A stretch of 63,980 bases of DNA from JBCBSZ01 sp039185015 (GCA_039185015.1 JBCDAU010000032.1:1-63980); one strand, 5' to 3'; counted from the first letter of the stretch, positions 7,436-16,494 are shown. Translations and numbers: made by a program. The notes: generated by a model from the sequence alone, not told the origin.

Positions 7436-8766
7436 CAGCGGGCCCGTTCGACGTAGCGGGCCACGAGGTTCTCGAGTGCCTCCTGGCGTCCGGAGACGTG
7501 GCCCGGCTCGGCGGCATCCATCGCCCTGGCATGGAGGTCGGCCAACGACATCGATCCGTCGCTGATCCCCCGGCCCAGCTCTCCGTCCCAGCCCGCATAG
7601 CGGTCACGGCGGACGTCTTCGAGGGCGCCGTCGTCGAGCATCGCCGCCGCGACCAGCAGGGCACGAGCCATGGTGTCCATGCCCCCGATGTGGGCGTGGA
7701 ACAGATCGCTGCGGTCGCTCGACTGGCGGCGCAGCTTCGCGTCGAAGTTCAACCCGCCGGTGGTGAACCCACCGCCGCGCAGGATCTCGTACATGCCCAG
7801 GCTCATCTGCTCGACCGACACCGGGAACCGATCGACGTCCCACCCGAGCCGGTCATCACCGGCGTTGGCATCGATCGAACCGAAGATCCCCGCGGTCACC
7901 GCCGCCGCGACCTCGTGGGCGAAGTCATGGCCCGACAGGGTCGCGTGGTTGACCTCGATGTTGACCTTGATCTCCTCGGCCAGCCCGTAGCGCTGGAGGA
8001 AGGCGTGCACCGCGGCGACGTCGTAGTCGTACTGATGCTTCGTCGGCTCGAACGGCTTGGGCTCGATCAGGATCGTGCCCTCGAACCCGATCGCGTGCTT
8101 GTGCTCCACCACCAACGTGAGGAACCGGCCCAACTGATCGAGCTCACGCGCCAGATCGGTGTTCAGCAACGTCTCGTAGCCCTCGCGCCCACCCCACAGG
8201 ACGTAGTTCTCGCCTCCCAGACGATGGGTCGCGTCCAGACAGTGCTTCACCTGACCGGCCGCGTACGCGAACAGCTCCGGGTCCGGGTTGGTGGCCGCAC
8301 CCGCCGCGTACCGCGGGTTGGAGAACAGGTTGGCCGTGCCCCACAGCAGCCGGGTGCCGGTGCGCGCCATGTGCGCAGCGGCCTCGTCGACCATGGTGTC
8401 GAGCAGCGCGCACGATTCCTTGAACGACGCGCCCTCCGGTGCGATGTCACGGTCGTGGAAGCAGAAGAAGGGCACACCGAGCTTGTCGAAAAACTCGAAC
8501 GCGGCCGCCATCTTCGCCCTGGCGTGCCCCAGCTGATCGCCCGGTGCCTCCAACCACGGACGATCCAGCGTTCCCGCACCGAAGATGTCGAACCCCGTCC
8601 AGTTGAACGAGTGCCAGTAACACACCGCGAAGCGCAGATGCTCGGCCATCGACCGACCCGCCACCACACGGTCCGCGTCGTACCAACGAAAGCTCAACGG
8701 ATCATCGGACTCCGGCCCGGCGTACCTGACCGGCTCGACCACATCGGTGAAGAAGGGCTCGCTCAT
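7435..8766 (-). CDS. xylA: Xylose isomerase (443 aa)
   Basis: Converts D-xylose to D-xylulose. His104 and Asp107 in FCFHDRDIAPEG match the ring-opening pair of XylA; EPKPFEPTKHQ, NIEVNHATLSGHDF and DANAGDDRLGWDVD supply the acidic and His ligands of the two metal sites. The length of about 440 aa is that of class II enzymes, not the shorter class I form of Streptomyces. The ATG at 8766 matches the family N-terminus; the frame stays open upstream, antisense to nothing useful and inside the CoA-transferase gene. It starts 13 bp after the CoA-transferase stop. The gene uses more T/G-ending codons (ggt, cgt, gat, gtg) than its neighbours. Confidence 0.95.
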   Translation of the reverse strand: MSEPFFTDVVEPVRYAGPESDDPLSFRWYDADRVVAGRSMAEHLRFAVCYWHSFNWTGFDIFGAGTLDRPWLEAPGDQLGHARAKMAAAFEFFDKLGVPFFCFHDRDIAPEGASFKESCALLDTMVDEAAAHMARTGTRLLWGTANLFSNPRYAAGAATNPDPELFAYAAGQVKHCLDATHRLGGENYVLWGGREGYETLLNTDLARELDQLGRFLTLVVEHKHAIGFEGTILIEPKPFEPTKHQYDYDVAAVHAFLQRYGLAEEIKVNIEVNHATLSGHDFAHEVAAAVTAGIFGSIDANAGDDRLGWDVDRFPVSVEQMSLGMYEILRGGGFTTGGLNFDAKLRRQSSDRSDLFHAHIGGMDTMARALLVAAAMLDDGALEDVRRDRYAGWDGELGRGISDGSMSLADLHARAMDAAEPGHVSGRQEALENLVARYVERAR

Positions 8767-8779
8767 GGCCGCGATCTTC

Positions 8780-9970
8780 TCAGGCCACGATGCCCCGTTC
8801 GCGCAGATCCGCGATCCGGTCGCCGTGCCCCAGCTCGGCGAGCACTTCGTCGGTGTGCTGGCCGAGGGCCGGTGCCGGCCCGCCCGGTGCCGCCGGCGTG
8901 GCGGAGAAGCGGGCGGCCGGCCGCGGTTCGCGCAGGCGGCCGGCCAGCGGGTGCTCGCGCTCCACGAACACCTCGTTGTGCACGACTTGCGGGTCCTCGT
9001 GGAGCTCGTCGATCGTGCGCACGATCCCCGACGGCACGTCTTCGGCCGCCATCTTGGCCGCCGCCTCCTCCTTGGGCATGGTCTCGGCGACGGCGCCCAC
9101 CTCGGCGGCGACCTCGAGGAAGGCCGGGAGGTTGGCCATCCGCGCCGGGAGGGTCGAGAAGCGCTCGTCGTCGGCGATGTCCTCACGCCCGTAGGCCTTG
9201 CACCAACCGCGGAACTCCGAGTCGGACAGCGGGGTCGCCGTGCCCCACCCGTCGGCGAAGGCCATGAGCGAGTAGTTGGACCCGATCGTCGGCTGATGGG
9301 CGACGTCGTCGTCGAGCAACGTGTGATCGGCGCCGGAGTCGGGCCAGTGGAACGCGATCGCCGCGTCGAGCATCGCGAGATCGATGTGCTGGCCGCCACG
9401 ACCGGTCTCGCGGGCATAGAGCGCCGAGGCGATCGCGCTCGCGGCCGTGACCGAGGTCAGCTTGTCGCACAGCAGCTGCCGGTGGAGCTGCGGCTCGCCG
9501 CTCATCGGGTCGCCCTGGATGTCGGCGAGCCCGGAGTAGACCTGGATGACGTTGTCGTAGACCCGCTGCCCGGAGTACGGGCCCTCCGATCCGAACCCGC
9601 TGATCGAGCAGTAGACCAGGCCGGGGTTGCCCGCGCTCAGCTCCTCGAAGCCGATGCCCATGCGGTCGGCCACGCCGGGTCGGAAGTTCTGGATGAACAC
9701 GTCGGCGTCCGCAGCGAGCTCCCGCAGCAGCGCGATGCCCTCGTCCTGTCGGAGGTCGAGCACGACCGATCGCTTCCCCCGGTTGGCGACGTGGAACATG
9801 CCGGACATGCCGTTCTTGTTGCTGCCGAGATGGCGCAGGATGTCGCCGAGCATGGGCGGCTCGACCTTGATCACGTCGGCGCCCTGATCGGCGAGGATCG
9901 TCGCCGCCAGCGGCCCCGACATCACCGCGCTCACGTCGACGACCTTCACCCCATCGAGTGCTCCAGACAT
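8780..9970 (-). CDS. CaiB/BaiF family CoA-transferase (family III, 396 aa)
   Basis: Class III CoA-transferases move CoA between carboxylic acids through an aspartyl-CoA intermediate. The N-terminal LDGVKVVDVSAVMSGP, GADVIKVEPP, NRGKRSVVLDL and VFIQNFRPG segments are typical, and Asp139 (QRVYDNV) is in the position of the catalytic Asp. The substrate cannot be told from sequence. The ATG follows a strong ribosome site (gaggagagggg). It leads the operon with xylA, xylB and the acidic protein, with only 13 bp to xylA, an unusual partnership, and is divergent from the PAS-GGDEF-EAL gene across 99 bp. Confidence 0.9.
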   Translation of the reverse strand: MSGALDGVKVVDVSAVMSGPLAATILADQGADVIKVEPPMLGDILRHLGSNKNGMSGMFHVANRGKRSVVLDLRQDEGIALLRELAADADVFIQNFRPGVADRMGIGFEELSAGNPGLVYCSISGFGSEGPYSGQRVYDNVIQVYSGLADIQGDPMSGEPQLHRQLLCDKLTSVTAASAIASALYARETGRGGQHIDLAMLDAAIAFHWPDSGADHTLLDDDVAHQPTIGSNYSLMAFADGWGTATPLSDSEFRGWCKAYGREDIADDERFSTLPARMANLPAFLEVAAEVGAVAETMPKEEAAAKMAAEDVPSGIVRTIDELHEDPQVVHNEVFVEREHPLAGRLREPRPAARFSATPAAPGGPAPALGQHTDEVLAELGHGDRIADLRERGIVA

Positions 9971-10020
9971 CCCCTCTCCTCCCCTCGGGCCCCGAAGCTT
10001 CTCACGTCGAACATCCCTCA

Positions 10021-10034
10021 GTGTCCGGCGTCAC
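10021..10034. promoter_or_regulatory. Weak Crp/GlxR-like site between CoA-transferase and GGDEF-EAL genes
   Basis: The sequence GTGTCCGGCGTCAC keeps the GTG-N8-CAC frame of Crp-family sites but misses one base of the full GTGA-N6-TCAC form. It lies in the 99-bp divergent gap, 36 bp before the GGDEF-EAL start. Confidence 0.25.
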
Positions 10035-10069
10035 CGACCGATGGGACCACGTCAGGCTGGGAGTCGGCG

Positions 10070-12742
10070 ATGGTGGGACAACGCGGAGTCGATGCGGTGG
10101 GCATCCTCGCTGCGCATCCGCGGGACGCGGCGGGAGCGGGGATCGCGGCGCTCGCCGAGACGCTGGTCGCCGACGGTCTCCGAGGGATCGAGATCTCTCC
10201 GGAGCCCGGTGTCGTGAGCCACCGCTCCGGAACCCTCGACCGCGACGACGTCGGCACCCTGACGGCTGGCGAGGCCGAGGTGCGGTTCAGCCCGGCGGCC
10301 CGCGCCGACCTGGTCGAGCCGATCGTGGCGGTCGTCGCCACGGCGCTGCTCACCGCCCGCTCCTTCGACCACCTCTACGCCGGCTGGACCAGCCAGGCCG
10401 TGTCGGTGCGCCGCGGCGACGGGCGTCTGGTCGCCGTGAGCGAATCGTGGGGTGAGACGACGGGTCGTGGCGAGATCGTCGTCGCCGACGAGGACGTGAG
10501 GGCGGGGCTCGCCCCGGAGTCCCACGCGCGCGTCGACCGCACGCTCCGGGAGCTCCGTGCGCGCAGCGAGATCGTCGAGGAGTACCTCGTCGTCAAGGCG
10601 GACGGATCCGAGGTTCCGATCCGGGCGACGTCGAAGGCGTTCTGCTGGCCGTCCGGCGAGATCCGGTCCATCTCGACCCGCAACGAGGACCTCACGAAGG
10701 TGCGCGAGCTCGAGGAGCGCCTCGAAGACGGCGAGCTCCTCCAGGAGACGCTGGAACGGTGCTCCCACGCCTTCAACGTCCGCGACGGGGAGCTGCGGCT
10801 CATCTGGGCGAACCAGGCCTACGTCGACCTCGTCGGCTACGAGCTCGACGAGCTCGTCGGCTCGGTGCCAGAGGACCTGACCGTGCAGGAGGACTTCGAC
10901 GCCGACGACCGCGAGAGGGTGCTGGCGCGGGAGCAGGACAGTCAGATCTACCAGGAGATCCGCTACCTCCGCGGCGACGAGTCGACGGTGCGGGTGCGAC
11001 TGCAGTCGAGTCGCGTCCGGTTGGGTTCTGGGGATCTGCGCTACGTGTCCTTCGCCGAGGATCTGACCGAGGAGGACGCCAACCGACACGAGATCGGCCA
11101 GCTCCGTCGGCGGCTCGAGGCGATGCTCGAGCACGCGCCGGGCACCTTCACGCTCTACGACCGGGACCTCGAGGTCGTGTTCACCAACTACGACAAGTGG
11201 CCGGGTTCGAATCTCCACTCGCTCATCGAGGCCGGAGCCGCACCGCCCGAGGTCGCCGAACGCATCGAGCACGTCGTCGAGAGCGGACGGCCCGACCGGT
11301 GGCACTCGTGGACGGTGGGCAGCGAGATCAAGTGGTACGAGATCTCCGCGGCACCGGTGTTCGACGACGACGGCAACGTCGAAGGGGTGGTGACGCTCGG
11401 CGTCGATCGGACGGAGCAGGTCGCGATCGAGCGACAGCTGGCCCACCAGGCCACGCACGACGACCTCACCGGTCTGCTGGATCGATCGGGGCTGATGGAG
11501 GCGGTCGGTGAGCTCTCCGACAGCGGCGAGCCGTTCTCGACGGTGTTCGTCGACCTCGACGGGTTCAAGGACGTCAACGACACGCTCGGCCACGAGCTGG
11601 GCGACCACCTCCTGCGTTCGGTTGCGCAGCGGCTCCAGTCGGCCGTCGATCCCCGGTGCCACCTCGGTCGCGTCGGCGGGGACGAATTCCTCGTCGCGGT
11701 CGGGACCACGGCGGAGGAGACCGACCTCCTCGCCGACGCGCTGCTCCGGGCGCTCCGGTCGCCGATGGAGCTCGATGGCGTCATCGTGAACCCCACCGGC
11801 AGCATCGGCATCGCGCACGTGCCGGCGGGCACGAGCCCGACCGAGGCGATCCGCCGCGCCGACCTCGCGATGTACGACGCGAAGCGACAGGGCCGGAACC
11901 GCATCGTCAGGTTCGACGTGACGATGGAGGAGCGGGTCGCCCACCGACACCGGATCGAGGAAGGCCTCCGGCGTGCGTTGAGCGAGGACGAGCTCGAGCT
12001 CCACTACCAACCGGAGTACGACCTGGCGACCGGGAGGCTGCTCGGCGCCGAGGCGCTCCTGCGCTGGAACGACCCCGCTCGCGACCACCCGGTCTCGGCC
12101 GGAGAGTTCATCGAGATCGCCGAGGAGACCGGGCTGATCGGCGAGATCGGCCGCTTCGTCGCCCACCGGGCCGCACAGGACGCCGCCGACTGGCCGAACG
12201 ACCTCACGGTCCGGCTCAACCTGTCGGCCAAGCAGCTCGGTGAGCCCGACCTCGTCGAGTACTACCTCGGCGAGTTCGCACGAGCCGGACTCCCGACCTC
12301 TCGGGTGTGCGTCGAGCTCACGGAGACAGCCATCGCAGCGCCGGAGACGTTCGGCGTCATCGACGAGCTGTCGGCAGCCGGCTGCACGATCGCCCTCGAC
12401 GACTTCGGTACCGGCTTCTCCTCGATGGCGATCCTGCGCAAGCTCCCGGTCGACGTCATCAAGATCGACCGCAGCTTCGTCGACGGGCTCGGCACCGAGC
12501 CGGACGACACGGTGTTGGTCCGCTCGATCGTCGGGCTCGCCCAGTCCCTCGGGCACGACGTCGTGGCCGAAGGCGTGGAGACGGAGCTGCACGTGCACGA
12601 GCTCCTCGCGCTGGGCTGTCGCCGAGCTCAGGGATTCGGGCTCGACCGGCCGATGCCCCTCCGCGAGCTGCGGACCCGCTTCGATGCGCCACCGCCCGCT
12701 CTGCTCGGCCATGACACTCCCGTTTCACGTTTGATCCCGTGA
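10070..12742 (+). CDS. PAS-GGDEF-EAL cyclic-di-GMP enzyme (890 aa)
   Basis: The protein has an N-terminal region of about 100 residues without a clear family, three PAS-like segments (about 105-225, 240-345, 355-465), a GGDEF domain with intact GGDEF at 536-540, and an EAL domain with Glu661-Ala-Leu, the conserved DDFGTG (Asp777-Asp778), KIDRSF and AEGVET motifs. Both the diguanylate cyclase and phosphodiesterase sites therefore look usable, so the balance of making and breaking c-di-GMP probably depends on the PAS input. No membrane segment is seen, so it is cytosolic. The ATG at 10070 has a gggag ribosome site 6 nt upstream; the frame is open further upstream but overlaps the CoA-transferase. 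Its stop lies inside the liv promoter. Confidence 0.93.
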   Translation: MVGQRGVDAVGILAAHPRDAAGAGIAALAETLVADGLRGIEISPEPGVVSHRSGTLDRDDVGTLTAGEAEVRFSPAARADLVEPIVAVVATALLTARSFDHLYAGWTSQAVSVRRGDGRLVAVSESWGETTGRGEIVVADEDVRAGLAPESHARVDRTLRELRARSEIVEEYLVVKADGSEVPIRATSKAFCWPSGEIRSISTRNEDLTKVRELEERLEDGELLQETLERCSHAFNVRDGELRLIWANQAYVDLVGYELDELVGSVPEDLTVQEDFDADDRERVLAREQDSQIYQEIRYLRGDESTVRVRLQSSRVRLGSGDLRYVSFAEDLTEEDANRHEIGQLRRRLEAMLEHAPGTFTLYDRDLEVVFTNYDKWPGSNLHSLIEAGAAPPEVAERIEHVVESGRPDRWHSWTVGSEIKWYEISAAPVFDDDGNVEGVVTLGVDRTEQVAIERQLAHQATHDDLTGLLDRSGLMEAVGELSDSGEPFSTVFVDLDGFKDVNDTLGHELGDHLLRSVAQRLQSAVDPRCHLGRVGGDEFLVAVGTTAEETDLLADALLRALRSPMELDGVIVNPTGSIGIAHVPAGTSPTEAIRRADLAMYDAKRQGRNRIVRFDVTMEERVAHRHRIEEGLRRALSEDELELHYQPEYDLATGRLLGAEALLRWNDPARDHPVSAGEFIEIAEETGLIGEIGRFVAHRAAQDAADWPNDLTVRLNLSAKQLGEPDLVEYYLGEFARAGLPTSRVCVELTETAIAAPETFGVIDELSAAGCTIALDDFGTGFSSMAILRKLPVDVIKIDRSFVDGLGTEPDDTVLVRSIVGLAQSLGHDVVAEGVETELHVHELLALGCRRAQGFGLDRPMPLRELRTRFDAPPPALLGHDTPVSRLIP

Positions 12743-12761
12743 CCTGAGTCACTGGTAGCGT
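12731..12761 (+). promoter_or_regulatory. liv operon promoter with embedded Crp-like operator
   Basis: The elements are TTGATC (12731-12736) as a possible -35 and TAGCGT (12756-12761) as the -10, with a 19-bp spacer. Between them lies the dyad GTGACCTGAGTCAC (12739-12752), a perfect GTGA-N6-TCAC as in cAMP-Crp/GlxR sites. Its place inside the spacer would favour repression. The stop codon of the GGDEF-EAL gene (12740-12742) falls within it. Confidence 0.5.
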
Positions 12762-12790
12762 CAGGCCCCGTCATCCTGAGAGGGGGGTTC

Positions 12791-13552
12791 GTGGCGCTAC
12801 TCGACGTTCGTGACATCTCGGTCCGCTTCGGCGGAATCGTGGCGTTGAGCGATCTGTCGTTCACCATCGAGTCGAACTCGATCTGCGGTCTGATCGGCCC
12901 GAACGGCGCAGGCAAGACCACGCTGTTCAACGTCGTCAGCCGGATCTACGACCCGACGACCGGCTCGGTGACCTTCGACGGTGACGACCTGCTCCAGCTC
13001 CCCCCGCACCGGATCTCCGAGGTGGGCGTCTACCGCACCTTCCAGAACCTCGCCCTCTGGCCCAACATGAGCGTGCTCGAGAACGTGATGGCCGGTGCCC
13101 ACACGAAGAGCAAGCAGAACTTCTTCACCGCCATGGCCGACATCGGTCGTCGTGGCGAGGAGAAGCGACTCCGGGCCCGCGCCATCGAGGTGCTCGGCCA
13201 GCTGGACCTCGCCCAGTACGCCTTCCAGGCCTGCGCCGGGCTCCCCTACGGCACGCTCAAGCGCATCGAGCTGGCCCGGGCGCTGATCGGCGAGCCCAAG
13301 CTGCTGATGCTCGACGAGCCCGCCACCGGCCTCACCCACTCCGAGGTCGACGTGCTGTCGGAGCTGATCCAGACCATCCGGACCGACTTCGACCTCACGA
13401 TCCTCCTCGTGGAGCACCACATGGGCCTCGTGATGAGCATCTCGGAGAAGGTCGTCGTCCTCGACTTCGGCCGCAAGATCGCCGAGGGCAAGCCGGCCGA
13501 GGTCCAGGAGAACCCCGACGTGATCGCCGCCTACCTGGGGAGCCCCGCATGA
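12791..13552 (+). CDS. livG: Branched-chain amino acid-type ABC importer, ATP-binding protein LivG (253 aa)
   Basis: One of the two ATPases of a HAAT-family importer. Walker A is GPNGAGKT at 36-43, Walker B is LLMLDEPATG, the signature segment is the degenerate LPYGTLKRIELARAL, and the switch His is in VEHHMG. The C-terminal EVQENPDVIAAYLG tail is a LivG hallmark. The GTG start follows the purine run gagagggggg. It is the first gene of livGFHMK and overlaps livF by 4 bp (ATGA). The importer could carry amino acids, amides or aromatic acids; the family alone does not fix the substrate. Confidence 0.93.
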   Translation: MALLDVRDISVRFGGIVALSDLSFTIESNSICGLIGPNGAGKTTLFNVVSRIYDPTTGSVTFDGDDLLQLPPHRISEVGVYRTFQNLALWPNMSVLENVMAGAHTKSKQNFFTAMADIGRRGEEKRLRARAIEVLGQLDLAQYAFQACAGLPYGTLKRIELARALIGEPKLLMLDEPATGLTHSEVDVLSELIQTIRTDFDLTILLVEHHMGLVMSISEKVVVLDFGRKIAEGKPAEVQENPDVIAAYLGSPA

Positions 13553-14262
13553 GCCAGCGAGTCCTCGACGTCAACGGCCTGCAGGGTGGCTACGGCCCCA
13601 TCCAGGTCCTCCACGGCCTCGACTTCCACGTCGCCGAGGGCGAGGTCGTGGTCATCCTCGGCGCCAACGGCGCCGGCAAGACCACGACCCTCCGGGCGGT
13701 CTCCGGGATGATCGAGACCTCCGGGTCGATCGAGCTCTACGGCGACCAGATCGTCGGCAGGAACCCCGCGGACATCGTGCGCCAGGGCGTCGCCCACGTC
13801 CCCCAGGGCCGGGGCACCTTCCCCGAGCTCAGCGTGGAGGACAACCTCCGGATCGGTGCGTACACCCGGTCCGACAACGAGGTCGAGTCCGACATGGAGA
13901 AGTGGTACGAGGCGTACCCGGTGCTCTACGAACGCCGCACCCAGGCCGCCGGCTCGCTGTCCGGCGGCGAGCAGCAGATGCTCGCCGTGTCCCGGGCGCT
14001 GATGTCGCGGCCCCGTCTCCTCCTGCTCGACGAGCCGTCGCTCGGTCTGGCACCGCTGATCGTCGCCGACCTGTTCCAGCGCTTCGGCGAGCTCAACAAG
14101 GAGACCGGCGTGACCATGCTGGTCGTGGAGCAGAACGCCCAGCTCGCACTGGGCATCGCCGATCGCGGCTACCTGCTCGAGTCAGGGAGCATCGTGTTCG
14201 AGGGCGCCGCCGATGCGCTCATGAACGACGACGCCATCCGCAAGTCCTACCTGGGCATCTGA
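13549..14262 (+). CDS. livF: Branched-chain amino acid-type ABC importer, ATP-binding protein LivF (237 aa)
   Basis: The second ATPase of the importer. Walker A is GANGAGKT at 38-45, the signature is LSGGEQQMLAVSRAL, Walker B is LLLLDEPSLGLAP, the switch His is replaced by Gln in VEQNAQ as usual for LivF, and the protein ends with the typical KSYLGI. The start overlaps livG by 4 bp, implying coupled translation and an equimolar LivG-LivF pair on the inner face of the membrane. Confidence 0.94.
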   Translation: MSQRVLDVNGLQGGYGPIQVLHGLDFHVAEGEVVVILGANGAGKTTTLRAVSGMIETSGSIELYGDQIVGRNPADIVRQGVAHVPQGRGTFPELSVEDNLRIGAYTRSDNEVESDMEKWYEAYPVLYERRTQAAGSLSGGEQQMLAVSRALMSRPRLLLLDEPSLGLAPLIVADLFQRFGELNKETGVTMLVVEQNAQLALGIADRGYLLESGSIVFEGAADALMNDDAIRKSYLGI

Positions 14263-14275
14263 GGGGAGAAGCACC

Positions 14276-15178
14276 ATGGAGCTCTTCATCCAGCGACTCT
14301 TCGACGGCCTCACGAACGGCTCGACCTACGCGCTGATCGCCGTAGCGCTCGTGCTGATCTTCAAGGCCACCACGCTGATCAACTTCGCCCAGGGCGAGTT
14401 CGCCATGCTCGGCGCCTTCCTGGTGCTGGTCGGCAGCACCGAGTGGTTCGGCGGCGGCATCCCGATGTGGGTGGCGGTCGTCGTGGCCATGCTGCTGACG
14501 GCGGTGATGGCAGCCGGCGTCGAACGGGTGCTCATCAGACCGTTCGACCCATCCGACCACCTCCCACTCGTGATCATCACCTTGGGGCTGTTCCTGGCCA
14601 TCAACGCCCTCGCCGGCATCATCTGGCGGTTCGACCCCCGGTCGTTCCCCGAGCTCTTCCCGTCGGGGACGGCGTTCACGGTCGCCGGAGCCCGCCTGTC
14701 CTGGTACGGCGTGTTCTCCCTGGGCACGGCGCTGCTCGTCATGACCGGCCTGACGCTGATGCTCAACCGCACCAAGGTCGGCCTCGCCTTCCGAGCGGTG
14801 TCGTCGAACCTCGAGTCGAGCCAGCTGGTCGGCATCCGCACCGGCCCGACGCTCCAGTTCGGCTGGGCGATCGCCGCCGCCGTCGGCACCCTCGCCGCCT
14901 CGGTGTTCGTGGCCGATCCGATCCGTCAGCTCGAGCCGACCGTCATGGGTCGTGTGCTGATCTTCGCCGCCGCGGCTGCGGCCCTCGGTGGCCTGGACAG
15001 CATCTGGGGAGCGCTGGTGGGCGGTCTCTCCATCGGGCTCGTCCAGAGCCTCCTCGTCCAGTACATCGGCTTCATCCCGAGCGACATGGCCCTCGCCACC
15101 GCGGTGGTCGTGCTGCTCCTCGTCCTGCTCGTGCGGCCCGCCGGCTTGTTCGGCACCAAAGCCGTCGAACGAGTCTGA
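14276..15178 (+). CDS. livH: Branched-chain amino acid-type ABC importer, permease LivH (300 aa)
   Basis: An integral membrane subunit with about eight hydrophobic segments. The N-terminal GLTNGSTYALIAVALVLIF and NFAQGEFAMLGAF are LivH signatures, and the length fits the family. It pairs with LivM to form the channel. It starts 13 bp after livF behind a gaggggag ribosome site. Confidence 0.94.
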   Translation: MELFIQRLFDGLTNGSTYALIAVALVLIFKATTLINFAQGEFAMLGAFLVLVGSTEWFGGGIPMWVAVVVAMLLTAVMAAGVERVLIRPFDPSDHLPLVIITLGLFLAINALAGIIWRFDPRSFPELFPSGTAFTVAGARLSWYGVFSLGTALLVMTGLTLMLNRTKVGLAFRAVSSNLESSQLVGIRTGPTLQFGWAIAAAVGTLAASVFVADPIRQLEPTVMGRVLIFAAAAAALGGLDSIWGALVGGLSIGLVQSLLVQYIGFIPSDMALATAVVVLLLVLLVRPAGLFGTKAVERV

Positions 15179-15190
15179 TCGGAGGCACCA

Positions 15191-16438
15191 GTGGCGTTCC
15201 CGAAGCAACTCGCACACGGCTCTCGCGAGCACAAGCTCTACACACGCGGCGCGTGGGTGGCGTTCGTGCTGTTCGTCATCCTCGTCGCCTTCGCCTATGT
15301 CGACGTGGGCACGCTGAGCATCGGCGACAACAACTACAACCTGTCGGTTACCCGCCTGACCAAGGCCGTCGCGTTCATGGTGGCCATCCTCGGCCTCCAG
15401 GTGATCGTCGGCTTCACCGGTCAGTTGGCGCTCGGCCAGAGCTTCTTCTTCGGCACGGGCGCGTACCTGACGGCGTGGTTGGTGGCCGACCACGACTGGC
15501 CGGTCCTGCTCACCCTCGTCGTCGTCGTGCCGTTCTGCTTCGTCGTCGGCATGGTCCTCGGCCTCCCAGCGGTACGGGTGAGAGGCCTCTACCTCGCGCT
15601 GGTCACGTTGGGCATGGCGCAGGTCTTCCCGGCGATCATCAGCCTCCAGCAGCTCCAGGAGTACACCAACGGCGCCGGCGGCAAGCTGCTCGACTCCGAC
15701 CTGGTCGCACCGAGCTGGATCCCGTTCGACGGCATCGCCGGCTTCCTGCAGTCGCTGCCGCTGGTCGGTGACTTCTTCGGGGACGGGGACCTGTCCAGTC
15801 GTGAGGAGGAGCGCCTCTGGAAGTTCATGCTGGCGATCGCCATCGCCGGGGTGTGCTTCTGGATGGTCTCCAACCTGGTGAAGAGCCGACCCGGTCGTGC
15901 GATCCGGGCGGTCCGCGACAACGAGACCGGCGCCGCCGTCTCGGGCATCAACCTGGCGCTGACCAAGACGCTGTCGTTCGGTGTGGCCTCGGCCCTCGGC
16001 GGCGTCGGCGGCGTCATCTACGTCGCCGAGCTCGGCATCGCCTCGCCGCTCGACTTCAGCCTCGTGCTGGCGATCAACTTCATCGTCGGCCTCGTCGTCG
16101 GGGGCGTGGGCACCCTGTCCGGCGCCGTGATCGGCGGCCTCGTCATCACGCTGATCCCCGACTGGTCGTCGGCGACACAGAGCGCCGGGTTCCTGCCCGA
16201 GCGCTGGCTGCAGGGCCCGACGGGCGCCTTCATCCTCGGCGTGCTGCTGATCATCCTCACCTTCGTGCTCCCGGGCGGCATCGTCGCCGGCTTCCGTCGA
16301 CTCCGGGCTCGCTTCGTGCAGGTGATGCCGCCGGTGATCCCCGGTGCTGGTGCGGCAACGACATCGGCCGAGCCGCCGGCGGAGATGACCGACGAGGACG
16401 AGCGCGAACCGACCCCCAGTTCCACACCGGGGGGCTGA
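15191..16438 (+). CDS. livM: Branched-chain amino acid-type ABC importer, permease LivM (415 aa)
   Basis: The second channel subunit. It has an N-terminal hydrophobic segment (about 18-38), then the LivM core with GQLALGQSFFFGTGAY, the conserved cytoplasmic coupling region (SRPGRAIRAVRDNE) and several further segments. The C-terminal 45 residues are polar and Glu/Pro-rich. The GTG start lies 12 bp after livH behind a ggagg-type site. The next gene, livK, begins only after a 127-bp spacer with secondary structure. Confidence 0.93.
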   Translation: MAFPKQLAHGSREHKLYTRGAWVAFVLFVILVAFAYVDVGTLSIGDNNYNLSVTRLTKAVAFMVAILGLQVIVGFTGQLALGQSFFFGTGAYLTAWLVADHDWPVLLTLVVVVPFCFVVGMVLGLPAVRVRGLYLALVTLGMAQVFPAIISLQQLQEYTNGAGGKLLDSDLVAPSWIPFDGIAGFLQSLPLVGDFFGDGDLSSREEERLWKFMLAIAIAGVCFWMVSNLVKSRPGRAIRAVRDNETGAAVSGINLALTKTLSFGVASALGGVGGVIYVAELGIASPLDFSLVLAINFIVGLVVGGVGTLSGAVIGGLVITLIPDWSSATQSAGFLPERWLQGPTGAFILGVLLIILTFVLPGGIVAGFRRLRARFVQVMPPVIPGAGAATTSAEPPAEMTDEDEREPTPSSTPGG

Positions 16439-16456
16439 CCATCCGAATTCGGGGAT

Positions 16457-16472
16457 GACCACCGCGGTGGTC
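16457..16472. promoter_or_regulatory. 16-bp perfect palindrome in the livM-livK spacer
   Basis: The sequence gaccaccgcggtggtc is self-complementary with no loop, 18 bp after the livM stop. Loopless dyads are more often protein-binding sites than terminators. Confidence 0.4.
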
Positions 16473-16494
16473 CTCCCTGCGACAGACTGTGCGG

